From contig OY744470.1 in the NCBI GenBank assembly GCA_963556145.1, forward strand, positions 5,704,001 through 5,768,000: 64,000 nt of DNA, given 5' to 3'. Below the pieces are notes generated by a model. The model did no database searches. It saw nothing but the letters and a program-made list of their open reading frames with translations, and was not told where the DNA came from. Shown here piece by piece: positions 29,336 to 40,419 of the stretch. This DNA is from Hygrocybe punicea (lineage: Eukaryota; Basidiomycota; Agaricomycetes; Agaricales; Hygrophoraceae). Position numbers and translations under genes: made by a program. The first letter of the stretch is position 1. Each line of letters starts with the position of its first letter.

Positions 29336-31258
29336 TGTTTTGCGTGGGAAGTGTTTGAACAAATCCACACCAAGGGTTTCCGGAGTGCGTCGTTGATCGG
29401 GAAATTACCTTGTTGTCCTTTGGGAACAAGGATTTAGCTCTTCTATAACTCTGGGTTATTCCTGTTGGGTGGTTGGGTTGTGGTGTGAATCCTATCAAAG
29501 GTTAGCTTTGAGGGATACAACAAATACTTGACAATAATATAAGTCAGATGTATGACTTATAGAGGATGAGTGAACAGTGAGGTCTTCCCTACTAAAGGTA
29601 AAGACTTTGAGTGACAAGAGGTATGCAAGAGTATAAGCGGATAATAACTCAAGCAAGTATGAACAGTGTAAGATGAATGAGTACAACAGTCAAGTATACA
29701 AGTAGCAAGTATACAATGAGCAGAGGTACAACAGAGATGAGCGATAGATTATGGACGATGGGCGATAGGCGATGGGCGATGGGCGAGTGTAACAGTAGAT
29801 GTCAAACAAAAAGGGAGGTGTGACAAAATACTATGTACAGAATGAATGAACTGAACAATAGGCAAGTAGGATTGATGATCAAGATATCGGACTTTATTCC
29901 GAAGCTTCAAACGCACATTGGCTACTAGTGCAGAATAAAGTACTGGGATATCTTTGGTGATGATCAATAGAACTTGAAAGAAGATGAATGTGACTGTACT
30001 ACGTGACAGAACACAAAGAAAATATATCAAACAAGTAATAAGGGAGTATCAATATAACTGCAATTGATATCCTTAAACAAATGAATGATGACTTGAACTG
30101 CAATTGGTATTTGAAGTACTACTACACAAGTAATACAAACAAACACAGAGGGGTGAATCAGAATCTGGGAGAGGGACTGTCCTGTGACTGGGCCTGTCAG
30201 ATTAGGTGACTGAGCCATCTCCAGCAGAAACTGGGCTCTATATATACCTATTCTACAGCAGGAGTCATACTGAGTCATAGAATGGTATATGAAATGGAGA
30301 GCATAGGATATGACTCATAGGGAGTCATATAGAGGAGAGGCATAGGTTTATGACTCATAAGGAGTCATAATGATGAAAGGCATGGGGGGTTATGACTCAT
30401 AAGGAGTCATAAGAAAGGAAGGCATGGGTTTGTGACTCATACAGAGTCAATTAATGAGTCACATAGGTATTATAATCAAAGGAGGGGGCATAATGAGTCA
30501 GAAATAGTCATAATTAGTCATGGGTGGTCATAATGAGTCATGGGGGGTCATGAGTATGTCATAAGGGTCATAATTTGTCATGGATAGACCAATGAGTCAC
30601 ATTTGATGGGAGTGAGTCATGTTGCTGGTCCAATCTTGGGTGTGTGAATCAAAGGCAAGGGCTGTGCCAGGCTATGCTTCTAGAATCATCTTCCTGAGGC
30701 TGTGCTTCTTGATCAATTGATGCCATGCCATGTGTGTATCCTTATCAGTTAAGAAAAAGATAAGATCTGGGCTGGGCTGTATTTGATCAATTGATATGAA
30801 ATGTGATGTGCTTCTTGATCAGGGAATGATGGGTGGCATGTGTTATCTCTATGATTGGAGATAAGGATGTGGCTGTGCTTCTTGTGCTTCTTTGGCCTCT
30901 GATAAGATGTTTTGGGGGCCTTATCAGTTAAGATAAGGGTATTCCTTCATTTCTTCTGCATAGATAAGGGTTTTCTTGCATGTCCCTTCTGTAGATAAGG
31001 GTTTCCTTGCATGTCCCTTGTATAGATAAGGGTTTCATGTATGTCCTATGTGCAGATAAGGATTTCCTGTGTGTCCTATATGCAGATAAGGATTTCCTGT
31101 GTGTCCTATATGCAGATAAGGGTATTCCTTTCTACTCCATATGCAGATGGGGGCATTCCAGTATGAATGGTCCTTGTAATGTGATGTGTGCTGTAGGGAT
31201 GGTGACTAGTGACAGCATATTACTATGTTTTGATCCGAATCCTGTTTGGATCATGACA
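29336..31258 (-). repeat. 5' LTR of the Gypsy element, 1,923 bp
   Basis: Same sequence as 15180-17072 plus one 30-bp minisatellite unit near 31087-31116. It carries the same regulatory clusters: TGASTCA at about 30271-30619, TATA at 30237-30248, GATAAG at about 30741-31120. Confidence 0.95.
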
Positions 31259-31733
31259 GCGTGTGCGTGTGGGGCAGCCTGTGTGGGCGCAGATGCATTG
31301 CTGGGTGCCGTTGGGGTCAATATTAGTGACGGCATTTGTGCTGACGCAGAAGCCCTTGTTGGCATCATATCCATCTGCGCTAATACTGAGGTGGTGGTGC
31401 GCGGTTTTGTTTGCGTTGATGCGGACGCGTGGGTACGTGGCTCTGTTTGGGACGCTTTTCTGGTGTCGTGTCTGTTTGGACTGACATGGAGGTGCTGGTA
31501 GGTGATGCGGAATGCTCCCAGCGAGCACATTCTTCGGCAATTCCTTGTGCGATTCCTTCCTGGAATCCCTCAGCTCTGCCTTTTTCTAAGCACGAATGCA
31601 CTAACTTTTCAACATCATTGATATGCATAATTGTGCCGTCCTTGAGTTCGGAGCGCGTAGTAGCAGGTGTAGACTCATCTCGAGCTGTAGTAACCGAAGG
31701 CTTTTTTTGGAATTTCTTTTTGTTGTTCGTCAT
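31259..31733 (-). pseudogene. N-terminal part of the small element's Gag-like ORF
   Basis: Begins at 31733 with MTNNKKKFQKKP. At about residues 45-70 a helical EGFQEGIAQGIAEECARWE repeat suggests a coiled coil. A STSMSVQTD segment follows, and the frame then ends at 31380 while another frame continues with the similar ASASTQTKPRTT text to the Gypsy LTR edge at 31259, so there is a frameshift near 31450. The ORF resumed at 15179 before the Gypsy insertion. A related protein (DASTQTEP) is at the window end. No RT, protease or zinc knuckle is visible; the Gag-like role is inferred from position. Confidence 0.55.
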
Positions 31734-31954
31734 AATGAAATGGATAGCAAAATGTTTGGAAAAGGGCCTGGTGCTCGAAAAAAAAAGTGCTCAGTGCTCA
31801 GGGAAGGTTCTCAGTTCTTGAAGTTCTTGGTTCTTGGTTCTCAAAGTTCTCGGTTCTCGGTACTCTGTGCTCGAAAAGTTTCTTGGGGCTCAAAAGGTGC
31901 TGAAAAGTGTTGGAAAAGACAGAAAAGCTGGGAGATCAGAAAGACTGGCTGGCA
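31734..31954. other. leader of the small LTR element
   Basis: Non-coding stretch between the ORF start and the primer site. It contains GTTCTCGGTTCTC-type short repeats (about 31800-31870). Confidence 0.5.
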
Positions 31955-31979
31955 GGGTTCGAAGCCGCTCTCATCACCA
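31955..31979 (-). promoter_or_regulatory. primer-binding site of the small LTR element
   Basis: TGGTGATGAGAGCGGCTTCG (start of the 25-nt site) lies three bases inside the LTR. The complementary strand reads ..GGTTCGAAGCCGC..CCA, which looks like a tRNA T-arm, acceptor stem and CCA. Confidence 0.65.
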
Positions 31980-31982
31980 CGT

Positions 31983-32139
31983 TGGAGAGGGTCGGAGGCT
32001 GCTGTGGGACTCTCCGAGGGAGTCTTGCTGGAAAGCACGGAAAGACTGGGATGGGAACTGTCTACTACATCAGATCAGCTACTGACTACGACAAACCGTG
32101 GGAATCCAGTCACGTGACAGTACAGGCACAACTACTACA
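31983..32139 (-). repeat. 5' LTR of small element
   Basis: 157-bp partner of 13529-13685. Confidence 0.8.
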
Positions 32140-32334
32140 CTGCTACCACCACATTATCACCACTTCGCGCCACATCATTGCCACCCCACGGCAATGACGA
32201 TGACGAGGGAGAACAAGGGCGGGAGGCGGCGCACCCACATACGGCCCAGGTATGTTCTCAACACTCTTTCCAACTTGTACTAACTGCTTGTGACTGCGAC
32301 CATAACCACAACCCGGACTGGGACAACGAAACCA

Positions 32335-32535
32335 ATTCTGGGACGATATGCGCGTATGGGATATCGAGACTGGCCAGATTGCAGCTGGTCCCTTTGAAGA
32401 CCATGAAGTTCTGTCTCATCAGTTACATACTCGCCGGACGGTTCCTCTGATGGGACGGTGCGCGATTTGGATGTTGAGACTGGCCAGATCATAGCTGGTC
32501 CCTTTGAAGGCCACACCAGTTCTGTATATTGCAGG
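32335..32535 (+). pseudogene. WD40-repeat gene relic
   Basis: Two consecutive WD40 units can be read with one frame change: DMRVWDIETGQIAAGPFEDH, then VTYSPDG and TVRDLDVETGQIIAGPFEGH. This wording is typical of the C-terminal WD40 arrays of fungal NACHT/NWD-type proteins, where the unit repeats many times. Only about two units remain, with no start and a frameshift near 32420. It directly adjoins the right LTR of the small element. Confidence 0.7.
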
Positions 32536-33760
32536 GATGGGCGATGACGAGTGAGGACAGGTGGGCAGGAACAGCAAGGGGAACGAGGACGAGAAGTCCC
32601 CACCCTCTTCATGCTGCACAGCTCCCCTGGCCTCCCCAAGTCAAACCACTACCTCACGAACATGTATGGCCGCTGATACGCTAATTGAGGTGCTGTGCAC
32701 TAACAACAACACTCTTCGACTGGTTAGATTGTGAGTAAGTGAAGTGGAATAACTTCTACAAGTCTTGCGACGATCGCGATCAATAGTGCGACTTTGGCGA
32801 TTAAAGTTGCGGCGACTAAAGAAGATCGATGTAAAGAACTATGGTTGGGGATGGTCGAATGTCAGGAAAGTAAAGTCATATTGGAGTTCGAAAGGTATAA
32901 CTGAGTGAGGAGATGGGAACGATGTGCTCTAGTTCACTGTTTCTACGCATAATCTAACAGCTATTTTATATGAAGACGGTCGGAGATCGGAGACGAAGTG
33001 AGAAAGTCGTGTAAAGAAAGAAACCTAGTCTAATAGGGGTCGAAAGAAAGGACTGAGTATCAATCACATGTAAACGCAGCCAAAAGAGGTGGTGAAAGGA
33101 GGATGAGGATGATCCTGTAACAAAGGAAGAACAAAGGAGTTGGATGGAAGAAAGGGAATAGGTACTCTAAACGAGTTAGTGTATCTAAGATGAAACGGGG
33201 TATTACTATTATGAAAGGCGAACTATTATGCAAGGGTCCAGGGCTCGATCCGATTCGGGGGTTTCTCTATCTTGGTCCGCGATGTCGTCGGAGATGATCG
33301 CGATACGATTGAGAAGTCGTACTAGTTGTTGCGAGCCATCGCGAAGTTGCCAGATGTTGGACTTGTTTTCGAAGGATAGTATAAATCTGTCTGATTTGTC
33401 GATTCGGTGGTCAGCGCGTATGAGTGCGTATCACCGCATCAATTAACGTGTGCGCAGCATTCGCAAGGTGTCCAGGATGCCCACCTGGAACCCAATACAA
33501 ACAGGTCTGGAACCCGAACCTGCGCCCATGAACCTGACCCTACAGGTTCGCGGCAAATGGCTGCACTGAACCGAACCGTTCATAGCATATGTACTTGTTT
33601 TTGCTAGAATTCAAGGGCAAGCTGGACCTGTTGCGGCCATCATTGCAAGGAAATCTTATGTACTTATATTTCAAGTCATATTCATGATGCATGCACTTAT
33701 TATTGACATAAAGGGACTGATTCGAAGAGTTACATACACTACATCAATACTGGCAGTTTG
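32536..33760. other. decayed sequence, no gene assigned
   Basis: AG-rich text on the + strand (32740-33230) gives a CT-rich leader-like strand, and 33240-33400 looks coding-like on either strand without a family. At 33500-33580 aacccgaacctg/gaaccgaaccg words recur. This may be the internal start of a lost LTR element; I cannot support more. Confidence 0.35.
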
Positions 33761-33781
33761 ATTCATTGTACATAAGCAGGC

Positions 33782-35540
33782 TCATGGGTTACGCTTTCTT
33801 GCTACAAGTTGTTGCATAATGACCACGTTGCCCACACTTTGAGCACTTGCGGCGCCCAGGGCCATCACCTTCTGTGAACTTAACCTTCTTGCCACCCCTC
33901 TCTCCTTCAATGGCCAAGGCGAGTCACTTCTTTCGGGGGTGACCTTTGGTTCAAATTGGATGAGGAGGTAAGATTGCTGGACCTGCCGCAGTATTCCATT
34001 GCTCACTGCTCATCACAGCTTAGTCTCAAATAAGTAAGGTAGCCACAACTCATGTGCATCTAATGTCACATGACCAACCGTGATAAAGCGTGACAAAACA
34101 TGAAGAAATCAAGATGCCGATTAATTAAGACATTCTGCTCAAATTGTGCTTGCAACAGAATTTTAGATTATTTTAATCAAAAATATTGGCGCGGACGAAA
34201 TGTTGATACCACATCTGAGCAAGCTGGCATCTAGTTTTGAGGCCAGAGAGAATTTTGCATGATTTCCCAAATTGGGTAGACACAAGTTAGCATGAGTGAA
34301 AAAAACAACCTCCAACTCCATCAATGGAGAAACCAAGCAAATGTTTCATGTATATCAAACACAGGTATAGGTTAACCAGTCATTATTTGCCTACTATTGA
34401 CACAAGGAAAGTAACAAGCTTTGTGGTGCACTTAACAAAAAATGCTAACTTCAATGGTCACAACAATGTCACAGCACATCATGACATTGGATGCACATGG
34501 AATATGGCTACCTTAATTGTCAAGACAACATACATCATGGCTTCGAGATCAGCATTTAAACTCTGCAGATTGGCCTCCATATTGACATGTTGTAAAACAC
34601 CCTGGAATTTCGAGATGGCTTGATGGTGGATGACCTTCGGAGGTAAAGTTCGAGTGGTGGGTAGGGGCGAAGAATGTCTGTAAAATGGAGGTAAGTACTC
34701 GGGGATAAGAGGTACCATTGCCAAGTCGTCTTGACCACCATGACCAATTGTCACAGCCTTAGTCGTCATGATATCAAAATTCTGGTTTGCGAGCCACCTG
34801 TGAATGCGGTTAGACATGGTCAGTGCTTCGTGGAATCACTGACCTCCTGTTGAACAAGCCTAGGTGGAATTTGGCGGGTGACTTTGAGATTCGGAGTATG
34901 GCATAAAAGTGGCGACACAGAATGCCAAGGCTCATTCCCATCATGCAGTCACACACAAAGTGGCCATTTGCAAGTACAGCGAGATAATGAGAGGCCAACG
35001 TTGCATAGTGATCAACCCAGAACAGTGCCATGCAATCCCAGCCACGTTCCAGTATCAACTCCAGGAGATATTTCGCCGAGATATGAATAGCATCCTCAGT
35101 AAAATTGTTAAGGAGATCCTGATGCAACAATTGGATCTCAGCATCTCCAAAAGTGTGTGCAATCAAAACATATCTCCGATGTAGTGATTACCTGTTCTGC
35201 CTCATCTGCCGGAACATTGATGGAAGGTGATTCTTGAGCATTGGTCACAGCACACTGCAAATCAGTTAGCTCCAACGAATGCAAAAGACAGGTGTACAAA
35301 CCCAATTTTCTTCGCCAGGAGGCCGAGTAATGGCACTTGCATTGTAGTACAAAGACTGTGACATCTGGTCATATGATTTCTGAATGGTGTAAGGGACACA
35401 ATGGTTTTGGAGAAGCTCCAAAGGTTGTGTGAAAAGGAGATCAGTCTGAGATGGATGATGAAGCCGGGCGGTCTGAGTGACAGCATTAGGTGACTTTTGA
35501 CGACAATTCATAAAACGCTTACCTGACGAACACACAACGC
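33782..35540 (-). pseudogene. MULE-like transposase relic (SWIM finger and zinc knuckle)
   Basis: Read on the - strand, pieces of one protein appear in order. At 35480-35270 is LLFTQPLELLQNHCVPYTI-type helical text. At 35166-34830 is a SWIM-type finger: CDC followed by GILCRHFYAIL and then FHLGLFNRR. At 33855-33795 a CCHC knuckle (CSKCGQRGHYATTC) is followed shortly by a stop. SWIM fingers with a terminal knuckle are typical of Mutator-like transposases. The catalytic DDE core is not visible, and stops and frame changes separate the pieces. It could belong to another SWIM-bearing family. Confidence 0.5.
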
Positions 35541-36555
35541 TTCAAGGTCACACTGACACTGCAAACACGAAGGCATTTGTAATTTTGACATATCCTGAAA
35601 CAACTCGAAAACTCATTAATAACTTTTGAGACAGTTTGTAGGGCTAAAAAATTAATAAGTAAATTACAAATTTGTCAAATAAAAATATGACTCCACAAAT
35701 TGATACTGACTTTTCAGATTTATGATGTTTTTGAATCAGGCTGAATATGTCATTTGGATTTGCAGGTGATTCCCACTGATTCACAAACTTTGAATACGTT
35801 GAATACTTTGCCGGAATTTATTATTGTTTCAATTGTTTTGAGTTTTTCCACGCCACAAATTTGTTGCCTTATCGAGAATTTATACTTTACAATAGTTGGA
35901 CTTCGATGAATTGTCAAATTTGTACTTTTCTTTTGGATTTGCCGTGCAAGCTCATTCCTAATAATTCAGGCCAACAAATTCATCATAATAGTTTGAATAA
36001 GAAAAATCATTTGTTGGATTGCCAAATCTGTTAACAAATTTTGACTTTTCTTCATGTGGACCATTCAGTGGGTCAGTCAATGGCCAGTCAATGGATCAGT
36101 CAACATCAATGGGTAGGGTCTATACTGGCAAGATGGGTCGCGTTTTGGGGAGAAGGCTGGGAGTTCTTTTTTATGACCTCCCTGACCAGCTTTCGCATCT
36201 TCTGCCATGCATTGGTCATTTGCCGCTGAGCATCAATGTGGGTTTAGTCAAGGAGTGAGACTTGCCTTGTCTGTGCGTTCATGTATCGCAAAGTTGTGTA
36301 GAACGATTTCAGTCAATTGATTATATATTGGCAGGATGAAGCACAAGGCACAACAATGTTATTGGAAAAGTCTTCACGCATGATCTTTAGCCCAGCACAC
36401 TTCTGTTAAATGCCATAGTTAATGCCATAGTTCATCAGACATGCCCAGAGCTTCATCGTCATCAGGGTGCAACGACCCCGTAGTCTAGATAAAAACATTT
36501 GACGATATCATGTGAATTTTTTTTGTCCATATAAAATTCTTGACAGCTCACTTCA
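35541..36555. other. AT-rich sequence without a recognised gene
   Basis: Words such as caaatttgtcaaat, acaaattca and gttgaatactttg recur. A short + frame (36019-36258) shows no family. Possibly the rest of the MULE-like element. Confidence 0.4.
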
Positions 36556-36559
36556 ATAT

Positions 36560-36850
36560 GTCATCCTGGACGCATAAATGTCGCTGGGTTTTCTAGGGGA
36601 CCCACCAAGGAGTCACTCTGGGGCCATCCAGTCCTGACTACCACCCCGCCTCCAATTCTGAAGGACGACAGGAACATCATAGATGGCGGTGAGCAGCAAG
36701 AAGTCCAAGTTTCTCCATCCCTTTCACCAGATGAAAGCTGTCAGAACTGTTGATCGAGTCTTGGAGGGTTTTGTAGCCTCTTCCTTGATGAGAAGGCCGC
36801 CACAGATGTCATTGATTGTCTCGATGTTCAACTACGAATGACGTTCACAA
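36560..36850 (-). pseudogene. possible protein kinase relic
   Basis: Reading the - strand, SQDWMAPE then a stop, then LLGGSPRKPSDIYA resembles kinase subdomains VIII-IX (W/APE loop and D-I-Y-S-F/A-G region). Nothing convincing remains of the ATP site or catalytic loop. The call rests on one motif only. Confidence 0.35.
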
Positions 36851-37234
36851 CACAGATGGCCCCGACCAGGGCCAGAAGAAACACGTACTGACCGAATTGA
36901 TGGAATGTGAACTGTACACTTGAACATGAACAATGTGGCTGTGGTCAATGCAGGGAATAAGAATGGTCAGAATCTGTCAATAGGTTCTTGTAGGTAAAAT
37001 GTTATGACTTTGTAGTGTCTCTCAAAGGCTTATGTTCATAAATCACTGGTAAAAATGGTAGTACGAGGCCTGCAGTTCATCCTTCCCAACCTGAATCCTT
37101 TTCGTCAAATCTCTATGTTTGCCAACCAACACATCGACGTGGTGCTGAGACTTAGGTTGCAATAAGCACGGGTAACAAGAATCCATCAATCACATACAAA
37201 GTTTCCTGCTTCGGCGTAAAATCCGCAGCGTCAT

Positions 37235-39452
37235 TTGCCTTTGTACCAGACGAGGACGGACTTGTATCACTATCAACTTTGTCAGCACCCGAAGTCGCAA
37301 TGCCACAATCGCCTACCTGGAATTGTGCCTCACTCATGGCGACCAGAGATGGACAAGGTCTGCAAAGAGACACCCTTCGAATTTGGTGAAGAAGAAGAGA
37401 CTGCTGTCAACTACCTCAAAAACGCCATCATCACATTGCCAGCACTACGCGCTATCGACTACATGTGTGAATGGGAAGTTATTCTCGCTGTTGATTCCTC
37501 TGTCCTTGGCATCGGTTTCATTCTCATGCAAATCCGTGCAGACGGAAAACGCTATCCGAATCGTTTTGGTTCAATATTGTGGAACGAACGCGAAGCCCGA
37601 TACTCTCAGTCCAAACTCGAGCTTTACGGTCTCTTCAGGGCCCTCCACACCTACTGGATTTTCATTATCGGCGTCCGCAACCTCACCATCGAAGTCGACG
37701 CGAAGTACATAAAAGGGATGCTCAACAACCCCGACATTCAGCCCAATGCAACGATCAACCGATGGATAGCCGGCATGCTCTTATTTGATTTTAGACTTGT
37801 TCACGTACCCACTTCTGCACACGGTGCACCCGACGGACTCTCCAGACGCCCCCGGGCTGCAGAAGACCCCGAGGAGATTGACGACTCCAACAATTGGCTC
37901 GACCACTCTTACAGTTTCTTTATGGAAGTCGTTAACTACAGACCCATCCCCATGCTTTCTAAGCCGATTGCTGTATGCGGCCGCTGCCGTGCCACAGCTG
38001 ACCTACTCCACGAGTTACCCGCCGTCCTCGTCTACACAAATCAGGAAGCCGTTTCTGACATACCGCGATCCGATAAAGCCAGCGCGGCCGACGCTCGTCT
38101 TGCCCTCGTCGAGACTTGGTTACGAGATCTAACCTGACCCGCGAACCTCACAGATGATGAGTACAGTCTGTTCCTGAGATACTCTCTTGAGTTCTTCATC
38201 ACCGATAACAAGCTTTGGCGCAAAGACCATCACGGAAAACACAAACTCGTCATACCGCCCGACCGCCGGCTTCAGTTACTCAAAGACGCTCATGACTCTC
38301 TCGGCCACAAAGGTATATTCTCCGTCTGTGCCCGGCTGCTCAATTGTTTCTGGTGGCTGCACCTTGACCATGATGTTAAGTGGTATGTCCAGTCTTGTCA
38401 TCAGTGCCAAGTATGCCAAATGCGTTATCACCACATTCTGCCGACTGTCGCTACACTGGCCTCACTATTCCGCAAAGCATATGTTGACACAATGTTTATG
38501 CCACGATCCGGCGGCTACTGGTACATTGTCCAAGCCCGTTGCTCCCTCTCCGCTTATCCTGAGTTCCGAATGCTACGCCGCGAGACCGGCTCAACCATTG
38601 GCACATTCCTATTCGAAGACATCTTATGCCGTTGGGGCGCTCTCAAAGAAATCGTTACCAATAACAACAAGCCATTTGTAGAGGTGCTCAACTATCTCGC
38701 CTCCCACTACGGTATCCGGCACATCCGCATCTTGCCCTATAACTCACAAGCGAACAGACCCATTGAGCGTCGCCACCTAGATGTCTGGGAGGCCATCATG
38801 AAAAGTTGTGACGGAGATGAAAAGAAATGGCATACCGTAACCCACTCTGTATTTTGGGCCAAACGGGTCACTACACACAAGAACCTCGGATACTCCTCCT
38901 ACTACATCGCACACAGAGTAGAGCCGCTTTTTCCATTCGACTTTGCCAAAGCCACATACATGGTTCCGACACAAGATACGATGTCCACGACTGACCTCAT
39001 AGTCATCCGTGCCCGTCAACTTCGTAAACGAGAAGCCGACCTCAATCGGGTCAAAGAAAAGCTCACCAAGTCTCGGCTTGCATCTGCCCGACAATTTGAA
39101 GGAAAGTACGCCAACACAATCAAAACCTTTGGCTTTGAACACAGCAACCTCGTCCTCATCCGGGATTCTCGTATCGAAATGTCTCTCGATCAAAAGGCAA
39201 AGCCGCGATACTTCGGGCCCATGATCGTCGTCAGGAAAACTCACGGCGGATCCTACATACTAGCCAAACTCGACAGTGCGGTTTCTAGATCCCGATTTGC
39301 CGCTTTCTGAGTCGTACCCTACCATGCCCACTCGAAAGTATCGATACCGTTGGACGATTTCTTACAATATCCTGATGCCAACAATACTGATTCAAATGAT
39401 CTTGATGATCCGACGTACCCGCCCTCCATAGACTCCTCACCCGACGACGATT
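37235..39452 (+). pseudogene. Ty3/Gypsy pol relic (RNase H and integrase)
   Basis: Reading starts in the late RT/RNase H part: LAVDSSVLGIGFI, EVDAKYIKGML, LLFDFRLVHVP. A stop (TGA, 38135-38137) interrupts it. It goes on with the integrase zinc finger (HDSLGHKG..CHQCQ), the core first Asp (YVDTMFM), then VTNNNKPF where an Asp is expected, and RPIERRHLD with the Glu. A second TGA (39308-39310) precedes a short acidic tail ending near 39452. It is clearly related to the intact pol at 18882-22520 but is a distinct subfamily, not a copy of it. The RT core and gag are missing, so the relic is 5'-truncated. Overall length about 740 codons. Confidence 0.88.
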
Positions 39453-39658
39453 AAGCATTTCCTTTATATTCTGTCGATGTTATACCCCTATTTTATTTAG
39501 TTCCTCTTAGTTTTCTAATGATATGACAAATGATGCGAATAGTCCCATGTCTTCGGGAGCCATCGGCTTTCCTTAGCTGGGTGAACAAGCTGAAAATGTC
39601 TTTTGTCATATACAAGATATATTTTTATTTTATTTACACGGACATATTTTATTTACAT
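39453..39658. other. AT-rich spacer after the pol relic
   Basis: tttattttatttacacggacatattttatttaca (39620-39660) adjoins the next gene's stop and may be its 3' UTR. No LTR could be recognised here. Confidence 0.4.
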
Positions 39659-40419
39659 TTAGAGGCGGCCGGTCTCGTAGTCACGTCTAATCGCCACCAA
39701 CATCGCCGATACCCGCTCATGGTCGACGCAAAGCCTGTTGAACTGTTGACCGAACTGGATAAGGTGCCTGTTCACCTCAGCACCCAGGGACCCTAATTCA
39801 TCCATCAGCAATGCGAGTTGCGCGGAAATGCTCCCGAAGCTCTCTATCGCCCTGTCGAATGAGTTGGCTCTGGAATCTGCCCTAGGCCTTTTCGTTGGCC
39901 ACTCCTCTTCCGTCTCCTCCTCTTCTTCGTCCTCTTCCAACTCCACATCTTCGACCCGCCGCTTGCTCGTTGATGCCCAAGCGGGCCTTGTCCGGATCGG
40001 TTTAGTCATGAAAGTGAGTGGTTTCCTTGTGCCACCTGCCACCTCTTTCCCCTTACCGGTGTCCATCTTATGTCATCCCCCGCCCATCCGATGCGTCGTG
40101 TTGGTGCATCTTAACCCATAGCGGTGGTGTTACTGGCCTCATACCACAAGCTCGGAGTTCTGCAACGATTCCATGGTAAGCACGCTAGTGGGACGACATG
40201 AGCTATCTTAGGACACACGTGATCAATCGGGAAACTCACCAGCGCTTTCTTGCGGCCGCTTACCCATTGCTGGGCCATCCCCTCATTGCCGTCTACCATC
40301 GTAACGAGATTGTCGCTGTGAAACACGGTGACCGCGTTAACAGCCTCTTCGTAGTCTGCCCAGACAAGGGGTTCAATGCTTTTGACGAAGGCGAGGAAAT
40401 TGTCGTAGATTTGGGACAT
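39659..40419 (-). CDS. three-exon gene, acidic coiled protein of unknown function
   Basis: Exons 40419-40240, 40184-40134 and 40066-39659 join in phase 0 to give 212 residues. Introns are GTGAGT..CACTAG and GTAACA..ATAAG. Exon 1 has FLAFVKSIEPLVWADYEEAV; exon 3 starts MDTGKGKEV and has a long acidic run (VELEEDEEEEETEEEW), basic KRPRADSRA and a helical, possibly coiled-coil C-terminus (LALLMDELGSLGAEVNRHL .. VDHERVSAMLVAIRRDYET). From memory such GKGKE-plus-acidic proteins are common, repeated hypothetical genes in basidiomycetes and often lie in transposon-rich areas. The frame and splice sites are intact. Function is unknown. Confidence 0.6.

Larger units (their letters stand above)
15180..31258 (-). 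mobile_element. Ty3/Gypsy LTR retrotransposon, about 16 kb
   Basis: It is bounded by long direct repeats (15180-17072 and 29336-31258), each TG..CA. Order on the - strand: 5' LTR, primer site, gag, protease-bearing ORF, pol (RT-RNase H-integrase), an extra small ORF, 3' LTR. RT before integrase is the Ty3/Gypsy order. The LTRs look identical except for one extra 30-bp unit in the 5' LTR, so insertion was recent. It sits inside the Gag-like ORF of the small LTR element. The bases flanking the two outer ends (aacgc and gcgtg) are not a direct target duplication. Confidence 0.95.
13529..32139 (-). mobile_element. small LTR retrotransposon, Gag-like only, split by a Gypsy element
   Basis: Two 157-bp direct repeats that differ at only a few bases (13529-13685 and 31983-32139) start with TG and end with CA. 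On the - strand the downstream copy is preceded by a polypurine tract (AAGAGGGGGGGCACT, 13700-13686), and the upstream copy is followed three bases on by a 25-nt segment whose complement ends in CCA and includes GGTTCGA, like a tRNA 3' end (31979-31955). These are the expected 3' and 5' LTR neighbours. Removing the inserted 16-kb Gypsy element leaves about 2.2 kb of internal sequence with Gag-like ORF pieces and no pol. I saw no clear target duplication. Confidence 0.7.

Noticed and set aside
15175..31263. Target duplication for the Gypsy element
   Set aside because: aacgc and gcgtg are inverted-like, not direct; no duplication is claimed.
31955..31979. Possible tRNA gene fragment (GGTTCGA..CCA)
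   Set aside because: Encoded CCA next to an LTR and no cloverleaf upstream point to a primer-binding site.
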